Shown one piece after another: positions 34,462 through 46,216 of a stretch of 64,000 nt of DNA. Both the position numbers and the translations under genes were made by a program. A model generated the notes under the pieces. The model was not told where the DNA came from. It did not search any database and saw only the letters and a list, made by a program, of their open reading frames with translations. How positions within the stretch are numbered: the first letter of the stretch is position 1; every line of letters starts with the position of its first letter. The stretch lies in NCBI GenBank assembly GCA_029531795.1, contig JAPEIS010000010.1, positions 186,001 to 250,000 on the forward strand, read 5' to 3'. Source of the stretch: Sclerotinia nivalis (lineage: Eukaryota > Ascomycota > Leotiomycetes > Helotiales > Sclerotiniaceae).

Positions 34462-36693
34462 AATAGATGAGTACAGCTCACGCTTTAATGCTTTTTGGAT
34501 TTTGGGGTGAATAAGGCGTTGATTTATCGATTGATTGGCATTTGCTTTGGGAATGGATGGGGATGGGTGGATGGATGGATGGCTGGATAAATAATATGAT
34601 TATTATGTAGGTACGAACTAGATGTTGTATGAATGATTGACAACACCGGGGGAAGAGCTTAGAGGTTACTTAGTACTTCAGTCTAGATAGTGTATTGCGA
34701 TGAGTGTTTTTATAAATTATTTTTATGTAGCCCTTGTAGTCTCTTGGTGATGTTCTTGATGCAATTTCGTCTTTATGCTTGGGATATCCATCTGAGGATA
34801 TACATAAATCCGGTGATACTGAAGGCACGTCCATTGTAATCCATTCTATATCCTTCTCTCCTCTTACCCTCTCCTTCCACTCCATCTCCGCGCGAATCGC
34901 AAGCTTTCCTCCCTCTACATAACAAAACTCCTCAATGAACACATAACACAAAAAATCATACCCATGCCCATACTAAGTAATTGAATTTCATAATTTAACT
35001 TTTTTAAAGTACTTTACATAGGTAGTAGGTAGCATCAGAACCACAGTTAGTCGCTTCATCCTTCATCCTAACTAATTCTTTATATCCCATCTCCTCTTCA
35101 GTTTCATAAACTCAACTTCCTCTCGTTCTTCCTTTCTTGCACTCCGGCTCCTTTGTTCTACCTAGCTACCGGTATTGCTTTCTTTTGACGGTATTTATTA
35201 AATTGTACTTATTATAGAACTATACGCTGTGGGTAGTGAGGGAAAATATTTACTGGTGGAATGCTGATTTGCTGGTCTGGTACTGTATCTGTGAATTCTA
35301 ATTCTAATTCTGATTTTAATTCCAATTCCTTCCTTGTATAGGTATAGGTATAAGTATATAGCATTGCGATGCTTTTCTTCATCCCGCTCTCTCTTCTCTC
35401 CTTTCTCCTTTCTTCTCCACATATCGCTATTCGTCGCCCTTTAATTTCATTTCTAGAGTACATGATTTAAAGAAATTATCAAAATCCTAGTTTAATCTGA
35501 AAACTCGATTAATTTTTGAGAATGTATGATATTGATATCGATATGCATACACGCATGACCGCATACACGAACGTATAGCACCAGATCAGATCACATCAGA
35601 TTGGTTTTTTGGAACGATGGAAGAGCAATTGGTCAGTAAGTACATGTCTAGGGCTGGATTTATATAATCTTACAACCTATCTAGGTATATCCAAATTTAA
35701 ATTCAAAATACTCACTTCCCACTGCACCCCCCTACACCTCCCTTCCACTTCCCTGCAATCCTCCATCCTATTTCCCTCCTTTTCCCATACTTCTCAAGAT
35801 CAATCGATCCCTATCTGACCGCTACATTGCATTCCATCCCACTCATTTTTATCCCATCCCACGACACTACACTACACCACATCACCTACCTTCATTTCAC
35901 CTACTTACTCCCTCATCTACTCACTCCCCTGATTTCCATACAATCCACTAACCCCGTTCGCCATGATTTTCTAAATACCTCCTCCCTCAATCCACCATAT
36001 TTCACCAAATCTTTTCACTCTAATTTATCTCATCTCATCTCATCCCATCTACCACTACCAAAAGGGTAAGGTAAGTAAAGTTAGAGTTCCGTAGGTTCGC
36101 CTTGAGATGCGGACCATAGCGAGTGAGCATAGATAGATATAAAGGCGGCATTTGAATAAGCTTATGATCCCATATCTTGCATCTCCTGCTTACATCAAAA
36201 CAAACCACATCACAATCACCAAACCACAATATAAGAAAATTTTAAAGTATTAACCATCAATTTTTTTTCTACCTAGGTATTATTACAGTTCATAATCCGT
36301 ACCATCGATCATGCATGAAAGCATAACGAGTACCATTTGCCTATTCATCCCATCCACATTCCCATGCCCATTCATGATCCTACCACCATTAAACTATCCA
36401 TTAACATCCTCCAATTACCCCCAAATAGTTACTACCATGTCTATGGCGTCATGTGCATAATATCATATGTATGACCTGAAGAAATCCCATCCATACCTAT
36501 CATCAAATGCATCCATCCTTCGTGAAAGTCGTCAAAAGTTAAAGAAAGAAATTGTAAAAGTATGGTCAAGAATTGAAAAAGAGAAAAGAAGGGTATCGTT
36601 GCGAGTCCAACCACACTCGACTTCCATTACATCCACCTTCAGAAAACCTTTTTCCATATCAAAAAGACTGGAAATAGATCATGTTGAAGTTGT
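34462..36693. other. Gene-free region between RNR1 and the CFEM gene
   Basis: No supported gene is present. A GGAT/GGATG microsatellite lies near 34557-34590, and short frames on both strands are low-complexity (Ile/Tyr-Leu or Ser/Thr/Pro). Motifs of the TAGGTAG/TACCTAG kind recur near 35020, 35158, 35670 and 36273. The last 700 nt are the 3' flank of the minus-strand CFEM gene. Confidence 0.5.
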
Positions 36694-38103
36694 TTACAAA
36701 AGAAGAGCAGCGAGACCAGCAGCGGCCAACAAACCAGTTGCACCGGTTGGGAGAGCTGCCATAGCGGATGAGGTTGAGGATGTTGCAGCGCTGCCAGCGG
36801 CAGAAGTTGCGGAAGAAGCTCTGCTGGTAGCAGATGAAGCCCTGCTTGAAGCACTTGAAGTTGCGTCAGATGCGACTGAGGAAGCTGAAGATTCGAGGGA
36901 AGAAATAGCAGCAGATGCGCTGGAGGAGATAGCAGAAGCGGAAGAAGCAGCAACAGAAGATGCGCTGGAAGCAGCTCCACCACCGAAGATGGTGGTAGAT
37001 CCTACAGTGGTCTCAAAAGTGGAAGATCCACTGGTGACAGTTGAGACAACAGCAGATGTGGTGATAGCGGATGATCCATCAGTTGGGCTTGGAGTGCTGT
37101 AGATAGTGGAAGATCCAACGGTAGATTCAAAGGTAGATCCATCACTGGTAACGGTAGAGACAACTGCTTCGGTGGAGATTGCAGTAGAGGATACAATGCC
37201 AACACCTCCAGATCCGTAAATTGTAGTGGAACCAATGGTACTTGTGAGTGTCTCAGAACCAGAGGTGATGGTTGCGAGGAGGGCAGAAGTTGTGATGGCG
37301 GAAGAGCTAGCAGAAGAACTGGCAGAAGAACTAGCAGAAGAACTGGCAGAAGAACTGGCAGCAGCCTATTGAATGAAGTTAGTAAATTTTCAATTCACTT
37401 GTGGTGATATCATCATCGCAATCCTCGCAATCCTCGCAATCCATGAATTACATGCGTATTTTCTTTGTGGTGGGAAATACTCCGGGGAAAAATAACCACT
37501 TGAGAGAAGCCGCAAATAGAAATTGACGTCATGCCATAGAAGGAAAGAATAAATAAATGAAAAAACTTACGGAAGAACCAGCTGAACCACTGCTAGGAGC
37601 AGAGGAAGAACCGACGGTAGAGGTAGCCAAAGTAGTAGCTGAGCCGGCGGTACCAGTAGCGGATGCAGCTATCAATTGTTAGCAATAGATCAAATTGAAG
37701 TTCGCGATAGTGAACATACATGCGCAGTAGACTAGACCATAGGCAATAACAGTAGCGGCGTCATTGGCATCACAAGCCTCATTGGAGCAGTCACGGATAC
37801 CATAGGCAAAGTCTGGTTTGGTGCAAAGACAAGCAGCATCAGCAGTGCAGCCAAGAGCTGGAGCCAAAGCGAGCATGTTGTTGATACAGGTTTGCTGTTG
37901 AGAAGAAATAATTAGTCATTGAAATATTGAATCACATCGCAATCAAGTTATACATAATTTGTTTTGTATAGGGATTGATCGCGACGATGTGAAATTGGTA
38001 AAGAGAATCAAATACTTACACCACATGATGGAAGGTCGGAGATGGTTTGAGCGATAGAAGCAGCAGTGAAAGCGCTGATGGCGAGGATAACTGAGGACTT
38101 CAT
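36694..38103 (-). CDS. CFEM-domain GPI-anchored cell-surface protein
   Basis: Four exons (38103-38020, 37894-37720, 37668-37571, 37365-36694; introns 125, 51 and 205 nt) give 342 residues. A signal peptide (MKSSVILAISAFTAASIAQ) precedes a CFEM domain at about 20-86 with eight cysteines: in PSCG, QTC, LGC, AACLC, RDC, EAC and VYC, including the conserved C-x-C-T-K-P-D. A long Ser/Ala/Thr stalk follows. Within it a unit of about 33 residues occurs three times, typified by TTSAVVSTVTSGSSTFETTVGS cut at residue 20 and ending TTIFG. The C-terminus TGATGLLAAAGLAALLL is a GPI-attachment tail. CFEM proteins are fungal surface or secreted proteins; some bind haem or act in adhesion and virulence, and which applies here cannot be read from sequence. 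The aspartate in the ACLCTKPDF loop is at the position used for haem in known cases. Confidence 0.93.
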
Positions 38104-41100
38104 GCTGATTATTTTGATTTTTGAAGAATTATACTTCCTAAATTATTATTATAGATTGAGAGAATTGATCTTTTTGAAAAGATTTTGATGATTGAGATGT
38201 TGATTAAAGGTTGGAGAATTATTCAGATGGATGCGTGATGATGAAGATGGATGGAAGATGGTTGTGGTTGTGGTTGTGGTTGTGGTTGAGGTTGAAGATT
38301 TTTCTTTGTTATGAGAAATGAATTTGAGTTGATATCAAGTTGGGGTGGAAGTGAACCTTAATATACCTAGGTAGTAAATTAACAAACGGGGAAAGACCAT
38401 TTGAGAAGTGAAGTCAGAGTGAATTTTGACTTTGAAGCTTGATGGGATACCTAGTATGAGTGAAGCTTGATTTTTTCTTGCTTGGCTTAAAAAGATATTA
38501 GCTTGGATGGGAAAGAGTGACGAGGGGGGAGGGAAAATCCATGATGACCAGGGAAGCTAAGGTAAGATACTCAATTTACTATCAAACTATCTACTTACTT
38601 ACAAGTTACTACCTACCACACAATCTACCAGCTGGGCATTATATTAGTTGCATCTTTTTAAAAGTTTCAACCCAATTGAATTAATACACATGATTATCAT
38701 CCAATTGTAGTTGAATTAATCTCGAAAACAGATGAAAGAAGTTGTACAACCACATCTAATTTCAATCATAATTCCTTCGTACCTCTTACTTCATACCTCT
38801 CTCATATACAAACAAACAAACAAACAAACAATCAATCAATCAATCAATCAATCTCAATTGATTGGTTACCTTGATTGGATTAACTCGATGCATTTCTTAA
38901 TCTGAATATCTGAACATCCGCATGGAAATTCCAACAAGTAGCTTCGTTTGCCAACATGTCCGTCCATGTTGGCCGTCTCTCTTTTCCCAAAAAGCTTGGA
39001 AACACTTCACCGGTTGGTGACTTTTCAGCTGTGCATCATTTGTTCTGATTGGACTAGTTGATGTGTCTTTACTTCATTCATCATAGATGAAGTGGAGGAT
39101 GCCAGCCACGAATTCAGTAGAAAGATGGCTGGGAAAAAAAAGGTTACAGTAATTCTGGATTTCTTGAGATGTTGTCCAACTTTCTCTCGCTTGCAGATGT
39201 TGGGTGCATGAGCATGGATGCGGGTTACGGAGTACACCTCAACCAAGAAATCAATCTCTCCACAGTTATTGGTTATCGGTTATTTGACAGGGAAGAGAAG
39301 TAAATCTACAAGGTTTTCTATGCAAGTGAAGTTGAAAAGAACCTTTTGAATTTTGGGTGGTGTGTCTATCTACTTCTGACATCACGGACTGTGTGGCTGA
39401 ATAAATAAATATATTGGTGATACTGCATAGACAATAATCAAAGGGTTCTTTCAACGCCCCTTCTAACATATGCCTCTCCCCAGATCTCCCATTTTTAATC
39501 TCGTAAGCCTTCTCGATCTCCGACCCTTATCCTTATATCTTTCATATCCTACAAGGGGTTGCTACACAGATTTTCTACTATCTACCTAGTACTACATACA
39601 CATAGAGAATACAGAATACAAAACATCACAGACTAACACAATACCATTAAGATCAAGTTTCCTTACATTTGTTATGCTTCGTTGGCAAATAAAAGTGGAA
39701 CATATGACATTTCACTCGATTTCTCTCTTTCATCATCTTGTCAATTGGTAAAAAAGATCAGGTTCATTGACCATATCGAAAAACAAACCCAATTGTTTTC
39801 GAAGTCTGGATTATGTGACGTCTATCTCAAAGCAAGATCTTCTCTCAAAAATTCGATTTTGACATTATCCAAGCTTGATTCCCCAGTTAAAATCTTAATC
39901 CAGGTCCCAGGGTCCACAGAGAGGCTGGGTACCGGACAGGACGATATGCACATTGCACTTCCTATCTAATAGACTACCTAGTCTGTACTATCGACGGTAC
40001 TAAATCAAGGAAGGTTACGGCGACTCAACATTAGACCAATACGATTGGCTCTGACAAACGAATAACATAAGTTCTCCAGGAAACCAAGGATAAATCCTTG
40101 CACATTGAACAAAGTGGTTCTGATGTCCTTGTTGAGCTGAATACCAAGATGTTGATAGATTTTTGATGGAAGCTTTTGAGAGCTTCTATCGATGCAAGTA
40201 AAATTTGAATCATTTCAAGTATTCGGCAAGGGAAATGAAGGGGTTGAATTAACAATTCTCGGAACGCAAAATATATCTGGATTCTGTATGATGAAGCAAA
40301 AGTTTCTTCATCGTTCATTCAATTTCTAGGTATTGTCATTTCCCCTCAAAATTTCAACCCCCTTCATTTCATCAAATCACCTAATCGCATCACACAAAGC
40401 CTCTCGGGCCTCTCGCTTATCACATCAAACCATGAAATATATCCAACTACCACGAAAGTTCAACGCTATTGAATAGCCCTTTACTGGATAAAATTCCTAG
40501 CTTCTTGACGGAGTAGAGCCTTCAATTATCTCTCTCCCACTCTTCGTGCCTTGTGGCTGGTAATTAAAAACTTTATCAGAGCTCTTTGATCAATTCTTCA
40601 GGTCAACCAGGATCAGTTATTTGGCATTTCTCGATGGTGATTTCGGAAGTGTGAAGCTTATTATATTTCTTTTCTTCCTGCCCCTCCAGTTTCTCATCTT
40701 TTCCCCTTGATATTCACATTTTTCCAAATGAGTACAGCCTCATTGAATCCATCTGTCCTTAGACCTTGAACCTAGATAACGGTAACGCTGCGGCAAGTAA
40801 CCGAAAGGGGGGTTCCCCGAGACATCTCAGCTCGGGTGGTAACCCGAACGTGATCATCACATGTCTTGTGTCCCGTGCACAAAGAAAGAAGCACTTGGGT
40901 ATTGAGCAAAAATTGAAAATCCCGAGCTCAATTACAACTTTTCACATCATACTTTCATGGTCTCGCTCGGTACATGGGGATATGATATGCTGCTGATCCA
41001 TTTTATCCGTACCTGTGCTCAAAACGACACTTTGCTATACTTTACTGTTTTAAATTTCGGATGAATTCGACTCGATTCAGTTCTATACCTCAGATGCTAA

Positions 41101-41997
41101 TACACCGCCTTTCTTAGTACAAAGCAATTGATGGATCGCAAAGCGATGTGGCAATTCAAGAATCCATAGGTACCTTCCAACTTCGATCTTTTAGGGCTGC
41201 TCGGTCACTGAAGATTTCGATAATGGCAGTGGAGACGTGCAAATACCGGCACCTTCCACCTTCCTTGCCAGCGCGACTGGGCTCAAACAAACTTTTTACA
41301 ATGTGATCTCTCCGCCATTCTTGCGTCAAAAGTTTTACTTCCATTCCCGCTGCAAAGATTTGATTTTATCCTGTTCACAAAATGATCCCCGACCTTTTCA
41401 ATCATACTTCATTCGATCAATAAGTGATCCGTGAAGATCCTAGCTATGATCTAGATATGTCATCACATGGACTATTAAATTTTCTGGGTCTTTCTAACCG
41501 AAGTTCAAGCTCCAGCTCCATCTAGCCCATTCCAAGCGGAAGTGGATCTATACTTGGTCCGCTCCACCCCTCGCGCTGTCTTCAAAAATTTTGTTTGCCT
41601 CATTTTCTTTTTTTCTTCACTGACCTTAGATCTTAGATCTTACGGCCCGTGGGTAGTTTTCATGGATGACAATCGATAGTTGATACCACCCGATCATTCG
41701 GGACCAAGAACAATGTCTTATTTTGCTCCACATATCATAGTCTAGAGGCACATGAATGATGATGAAGCTTGAATTATATTCAACACGTCTATCTGAGAGT
41801 TCGAGTGTTTGTATTCTCGTGAGAATGAGACTTATAATATTTGAGAATATAAACATGATTTAAAGGCCTTAGTCTCATGCAGAAGTCGGCAAGCTACATG
41901 GATGGATGACATTCCCGTAGTCGCAAACAAACACTAAAAATCTCTAATTTATCGACCTCCCTCCCGTCCGAGCTCTACACCAAAGTAGCCAACCGAG
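38104..41997. other. Long gene-free region upstream of the CFEM gene
   Basis: About 3.9 kb without a recognisable gene. The first few hundred bases are the CFEM promoter and leader with a TGGTTG microsatellite at 38262-38292. A CAAA/CAAT array lies at 38809-38852. Short frames at 39682-39969 and 40031-40318 have no detectable domain. It ends with the TA target site of the pogo-like element. Confidence 0.5.
38809..38852. repeat. CAAA then CAAT microsatellite
   Basis: A run of about five CAAA units passes directly into five to six CAAT units; a compound tetranucleotide microsatellite upstream of the CFEM gene. Confidence 0.9.
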
Positions 41998-41999
41998 TA

Positions 42000-42056
42000 A
42001 CGTGGTTTATCAGTGTGCGGGTCATATCAGTGTGTGGGTCACTTTCACCTCAATTC
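42000..42056 (+). repeat. Left terminal inverted repeat
   Basis: This is the 57-bp left end of the pogo-like element, matching the reverse complement of 43795-43851 at 55 of 57 positions. Two direct sub-repeats of about 16 bp lie within it. Confidence 0.95.
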
Positions 42057-42097
42057 AATCTCTTCTCTTTCAATACGCGTTTTATCAACAATCTACA

Positions 42098-43739
42098 ATG
42101 AATTCGAATAACCAAGAAGCCTGTATACTCCTCGTTATCGAAACTATTCAAAAAGACAAAAAAATAAGCATTCGAAAAGTTGCGAAGATATATAATATCT
42201 CGAATACAATACTACAGTGTAGAATTAATAGTTTTATTCTTCGCTTCGAATATCGATCTAAATCTTATAATCTTTCAGAACTAGAAGAGAATATCATTTC
42301 TGAGTATATACTCGATATGGATATGAGAGGATTTCCACCTAAATTCAGAAATGTAGAAGATATGGTGAATCATATTTTTGAATCGAGGGGTGCAAAGTGT
42401 ATTGGGAAGCTCTGGGTGTATCGATTTGTAAAGTGTCGAATCGAATTAAAGATGCGTTTTAATTGTATTTATGACTTTCAAAGAGCTCTTTGTGAAGATC
42501 CTAAACTTATTGAAGAATGGTTTCGATTGATTTCGAATATGCAAGCGAAATATGGTATTCTCGACAGCGATTTCTATAATTTCGACGAAACAGGCTTTAT
42601 GATGGGGATTATATATATTGCAATGGTTGTCATTAGTGCTGAGAGATGTGGTAGAAGTAAATCAGTACAATTAGGCAATCGAAAATGGGCTATAGCAATA
42701 ATATGTGGAAATAGGGAGAATAAAACCATACCCCTATTTCTAATGGTTCAAGGATAGATTCATTTTTCCAATTGGTATACCGAAACCGACTTTCTTGCGG
42801 AATAAGCTATTAAATCTATATCTAATGGATAAACAAACAATGAGATAGATTTAAAATAGTTAAAACATTTTGATAAGCATATTAAGAATCGAAGAAAGGG
42901 CAAATATCGAATATTAGTACTAGATGAACATGAAAGCCATGAATCAGTACCTTTTCAATTGTATTGCAAAGAGAATGATATTATCTATTTAAAATTATTA
43001 TTACATTTAAATCATTTAACTCAATTATTTGATATTGGCTGTTTTAGCAGTTTGAAACATTCATATAATATTCAAATTGATGGGTTTATCAAGGTATATA
43101 TCAATCATATTTCGAAAGTTGAATTCTTTATAACTTTCAAAATTATATACCAAAAATCAATTACGATTCAAAATATGAAATCAGGATTTCGAGAAACAGA
43201 TTTAATACTATTTAATCCTGAAGCTGTACTTTCGAAACTAGATATTCGAATTCGTACACCTACTCCCCCCTCTTTCGATCAAGATTTATAGACTTCTCAA
43301 ACCCTTTATAATCCAATTGAAGCTCTTTTACAATCAACTTTAATAAGATTTCGAATGGTTCGTTATCAATCAAGTTCTTCTACATCTATATTCGAAACTA
43401 TATTAATTTTAGCTAAGGGTACAAAGAGATTAGCATATAAAAATACACTTTTAAATACAGAGATTCGTATACTTCGGACAACAAATGAAGCATTAAGCAA
43501 ACATCGATGTATAAAAAAAACTCAATTATATTAAGAAGGAATATTTACTAAACAAAAGGCTACCGATATATTATCTCAATAAGAAGTTGATATTCAGATT
43601 CAATACGACGAGTATTAAAAAGGGGGGAATTCTAATAGGGAAGTATCTTCTAATCGATGCTATAGTAAGTATAAAAAGACTGGGTATAATACAAGGACTT
43701 GTTAAAATAATGTAATAGATCCTAGATTATTAGAATCTT
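42098..43739 (+). pseudogene. Broken pogo-type transposase (CENP-B HTH and DDE)
   Basis: An intact start at 42098 gives about 220 codons before the first stop near 42757. This part has the N-terminal helix-turn-helix (SIRKVAKIYNISNTILQCRI), the Tc5/CENP-B second HTH (ENIISEYIL to GKLWVYRFV) and the first catalytic Asp in NFDETGFMMG. Reading on through stops, the second Asp is in VLDEHESHE and the third in LTQLFDIGCFSSLKHSY. A degraded zinc-knuckle-like segment, CYSKYKKTGYNTRTC, is near the C-terminus. At least seven in-frame TAA/TAG/TGA codons break it, mostly TAA in an AT-rich context, as expected if RIP had turned CAA into TAA. The reading frame itself is hardly shifted, so decay was by point mutation. 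It cannot make an active transposase. Confidence 0.9.
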
Positions 43740-43794
43740 TATAGTTTTAATCAATTGATTTAATTGTTGTTGAATAATATAGATTTGAAAGAGT

Positions 43795-43851
43795 GAATTG
43801 AGGTGAAAGTGACCCACACATTAATATGACCCGCACACTGATAAACCACGT
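43795..43851 (-). repeat. Right terminal inverted repeat
   Basis: This is the 57-bp right end of the pogo-like element, inverted relative to the left end and followed by TA at 43852-43853. Confidence 0.95.
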
Positions 43852-44008
43852 TAAATAAATCCTTCCAAAATTACCTAAGCAGTTCTTTCTATCCCCACCA
43901 GATTTTCCACCCCACCAAAAAAATCTTCCTCTCACAAACTCCCCCCCCTCAACACCAGCGCCGAAAAAATATCAAGCACAAGATGACAATGGTGCAAAAA
44001 CAAACGTC

Positions 44009-44013
44009 AAAAA
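44009..44013 (-). terminator. Pol III oligo-T terminator of the tRNA gene
   Basis: A run of five T on the minus strand follows the tRNA 3' end by eight bases; a second T5 lies at 43996-44000 as back-up. Confidence 0.6.
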
Positions 44014-44021
44014 GGAATCCA

Positions 44022-44144
44022 TGGCGGTGCTGGGAATCGAACCCAGATTGAAGCGGGATTGTTGAGCTGGTAAAGGCTCATCTTCGTGAAGACCCTTGAG
44101 AGGAGAAACCACAACACCACGTGCTACCATTACACCACACCACC
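44022..44144 (-). tRNA. Intron-containing tRNA gene, probably tRNA-His (GTG)
   Basis: The minus strand has a seven-pair acceptor stem (GGTGGTG with CACCGCC, one G-T pair), an A box TGGTGTAATGGTAGC, a T arm CTGGG-TTCGATT-CCCAG with a perfect B box and discriminator A. A T5 Pol III terminator follows 9 nt downstream (plus-strand AAAAA at 44009-44013). Total length is 123 nt, so about 50 nt are extra. Counting from the D arm places TTGTGG at positions 32-37, anticodon GTG, like fungal tRNA-His. With an intron at 44057-44108 the 3' half is 35 nt, but the anticodon stem then has one mismatch and wobble pairs. An alternative 3' stem TACCA pairs fully but leaves a 21-nt variable region. The gene call is firm; isotype and intron borders are not. 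Confidence 0.7.
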
Positions 44145-46216
44145 TTGTTATTGGATATTTTTGATGAGTCTGGGTCTCGGAATTCAGGTTATATAGAAGT
44201 GGTAGAGGGGGTTCATTTGTGTAGGGTGACAGTTAGAGGGGACTTAGTGGAGAGAGGCATTCAAGAGTGGATGAGACGATTAGTTTATGTATAATATCGT
44301 CCTCGTCGTTGCCATATATTTCAAACGCCCCTCTCTCCTCCCCATCATCTTCATTATAGTCTTCCTACCCATCATAGTCGTCCTTCCTATTCGGAAGTGT
44401 ACACTTAAATTCTTACAAGTTGACGATCCCTTCTCGTTGAAACTTTCGCAATCTTCACTCTCAGTTATCCACTCCTCTGCCATGTTCAAGTTCTTTCTGC
44501 TTCGCCTCTCTTGCTTCCTCATCGTGTTACACTACGCAAGCTCAAAACTATAGCTATAGCTATCCCAATAGCAACCTCCACATACCTTACCTCGCAGGCG
44601 GAATAGCAAAGATCATGATATTCTTTGACATAACGCGGACTCCATTGTGGTGCATTATGCGCAGTGCCTCTCCGAATTCCATCTTATCTTTCCAACCTAG
44701 CAGATACAATCTTTGTCCTCCCCATAAAACATCTATACTTAGTATACACATCCTTTTTTCTCACTATCCAACTCAATCCAATTCAACCCTGACCCCCCTA
44801 TCCACACCTTTCTTTCTTTCCCACCTCTTCACTTACGTTTTTTCATCCTCTCGTTCATTTCAAAAACCATCTCCTATATTCTCATATAAGTCTTTGAGGG
44901 TAAAGATATACATTATCCAAGCAAAAAGCTGATAGACTAGACTACCGTAGCACAATTCATATTTGGGAAATATCAAAATATCTCATCCATGCTATGAAGT
45001 TATCTAATGACGCTAAGTAGTGTATTATTTTATAAAATTTGAATTTTGCAGGAAATTCGGGGATTTATATTCAAGTAGAAGAGCATGGGGCGCAAGTACT
45101 ATTAGTCTACCTTCTTGTAACTTATCGTTCTACATATATGAGATGGAACGAATATGATGAAATGTAGAAGTCAAGACAATAATATAACAAAGTTCCTGGG
45201 CTGGGCGCGGGATCTATTAGAGACAGGTCTACTGTTTAGATATTCGGTGCATGGTTGGGTTTGGAGACTGAGAGGACTTTGACTCATCTATTTCATTTAC
45301 TAATCGTGTGTAAGACTTATATTTACATGTACAGTGAATGAAATTGTCGGGCGGGATGAGTATAAAGATGCCGACTCTTGTTTTCTTTCTACCTTTATGT
45401 CTTAAGTCTTAAGTCTTAAGTCTTAAGATATATATATCATCACATCTCATATCTGATACATACAATACTATATCATTCACCGACCTCTAGGTACCTTCAT
45501 AGTTTTGTTCTTTTTTCCTTACATCCCCAATATCTACCATCCTCCAAACCCATTCATGCGCCATAAGAGCGTATGTATCTCTCAGCGTTACTGTTTTTGA
45601 TGCTCGTTTCTTCTCAGCTGCGGTAGTTACCTGGAGATATTTCTCATGCTGATCGATGTTGACATTGATAAATTTGACCTGGTCCTCTCGATACATATAA
45701 TAGCAGATTCTATGTAGACCTGTCTGTACTATTGACTCGACCGATCACTTCTGTTCTTCTAACGAAATTGCGGTAACATCCAAATAAACCACTGCGTCGT
45801 CGAACTAATCCTTGAAGACCTAACCACCCGCTACGTTCCCTAAGAACGTCCGCGCCATCTTTCGACTTTTGATCCTGTCAGCACGTACTCCCGCACCTCT
45901 CCTCAAAGATTCAGAGTATTTCAGCTGTTCGATCTATCTCAAACATTAAAATCCTTCCGAACATCTAACCATTTTCAAGCATTCAGACAATTTCACACAT
46001 CTCAACCATTTTATACATTCAGATCACACCAAATATTGAGGCCAATTTGGACATTCATATCATTTCCTATTCATATTACACCAAATACTCCCCAAGCATA
46101 TAAATTTGTGTGCTCAGTATCCCACAACCAATGTTCGACTCTTGAGAACGCACACAGTCTAAAAGTCGACAGTGGACGGTCCTCTTAATTGTAGCTTCTG
46201 GCTCCTGGTATACCTG
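44145..46216. other. Gene-free region with a heptamer microsatellite
   Basis: No supported gene is present. A GTCTTAA heptamer is repeated about four times at 45400-45428. A 69-codon minus-strand frame at 45487-45696 is rich in charged residues and looks faintly protein-like; it may be a remnant of the decayed locus next to it but has no recognisable domain. Confidence 0.45.

Larger units (their letters stand above)
42000..43851 (+). mobile_element. Degenerate Fot1/pogo-type Tc1-mariner transposon
   Basis: The element is 1852 bp, flanked by TA duplications at 41998-41999 and 43852-43853. Its terminal inverted repeats are 57 bp (42000-42056 and 43795-43851), begin ACGTGGTTTATCAGTGTGCG and differ at only two positions, both transitions. 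Inside each repeat the 16-mer ATCAGTGTGYGGGTCA occurs twice, probably as transposase binding sites. The internal part is very AT-rich and carries a broken transposase. Size, TA target, repeat start and protein class match the Fot1/pogo group to which Botrytis Flipper belongs. Confidence 0.95.

Noticed and set aside
36467..37102. A 211-codon plus-strand frame rich in Ala and Glu
   Set aside because: It is the antisense of the Ser/Ala-rich stalk of the CFEM gene, whose four exons, signal peptide, eight cysteines and GPI tail make the minus-strand reading certain.
40790..40900. GC-rich segment with a small inverted repeat (CGGGT-GGTA-ACCCG), considered as ncRNA or terminator
   Set aside because: A five-base stem alone is not enough to support an RNA gene.
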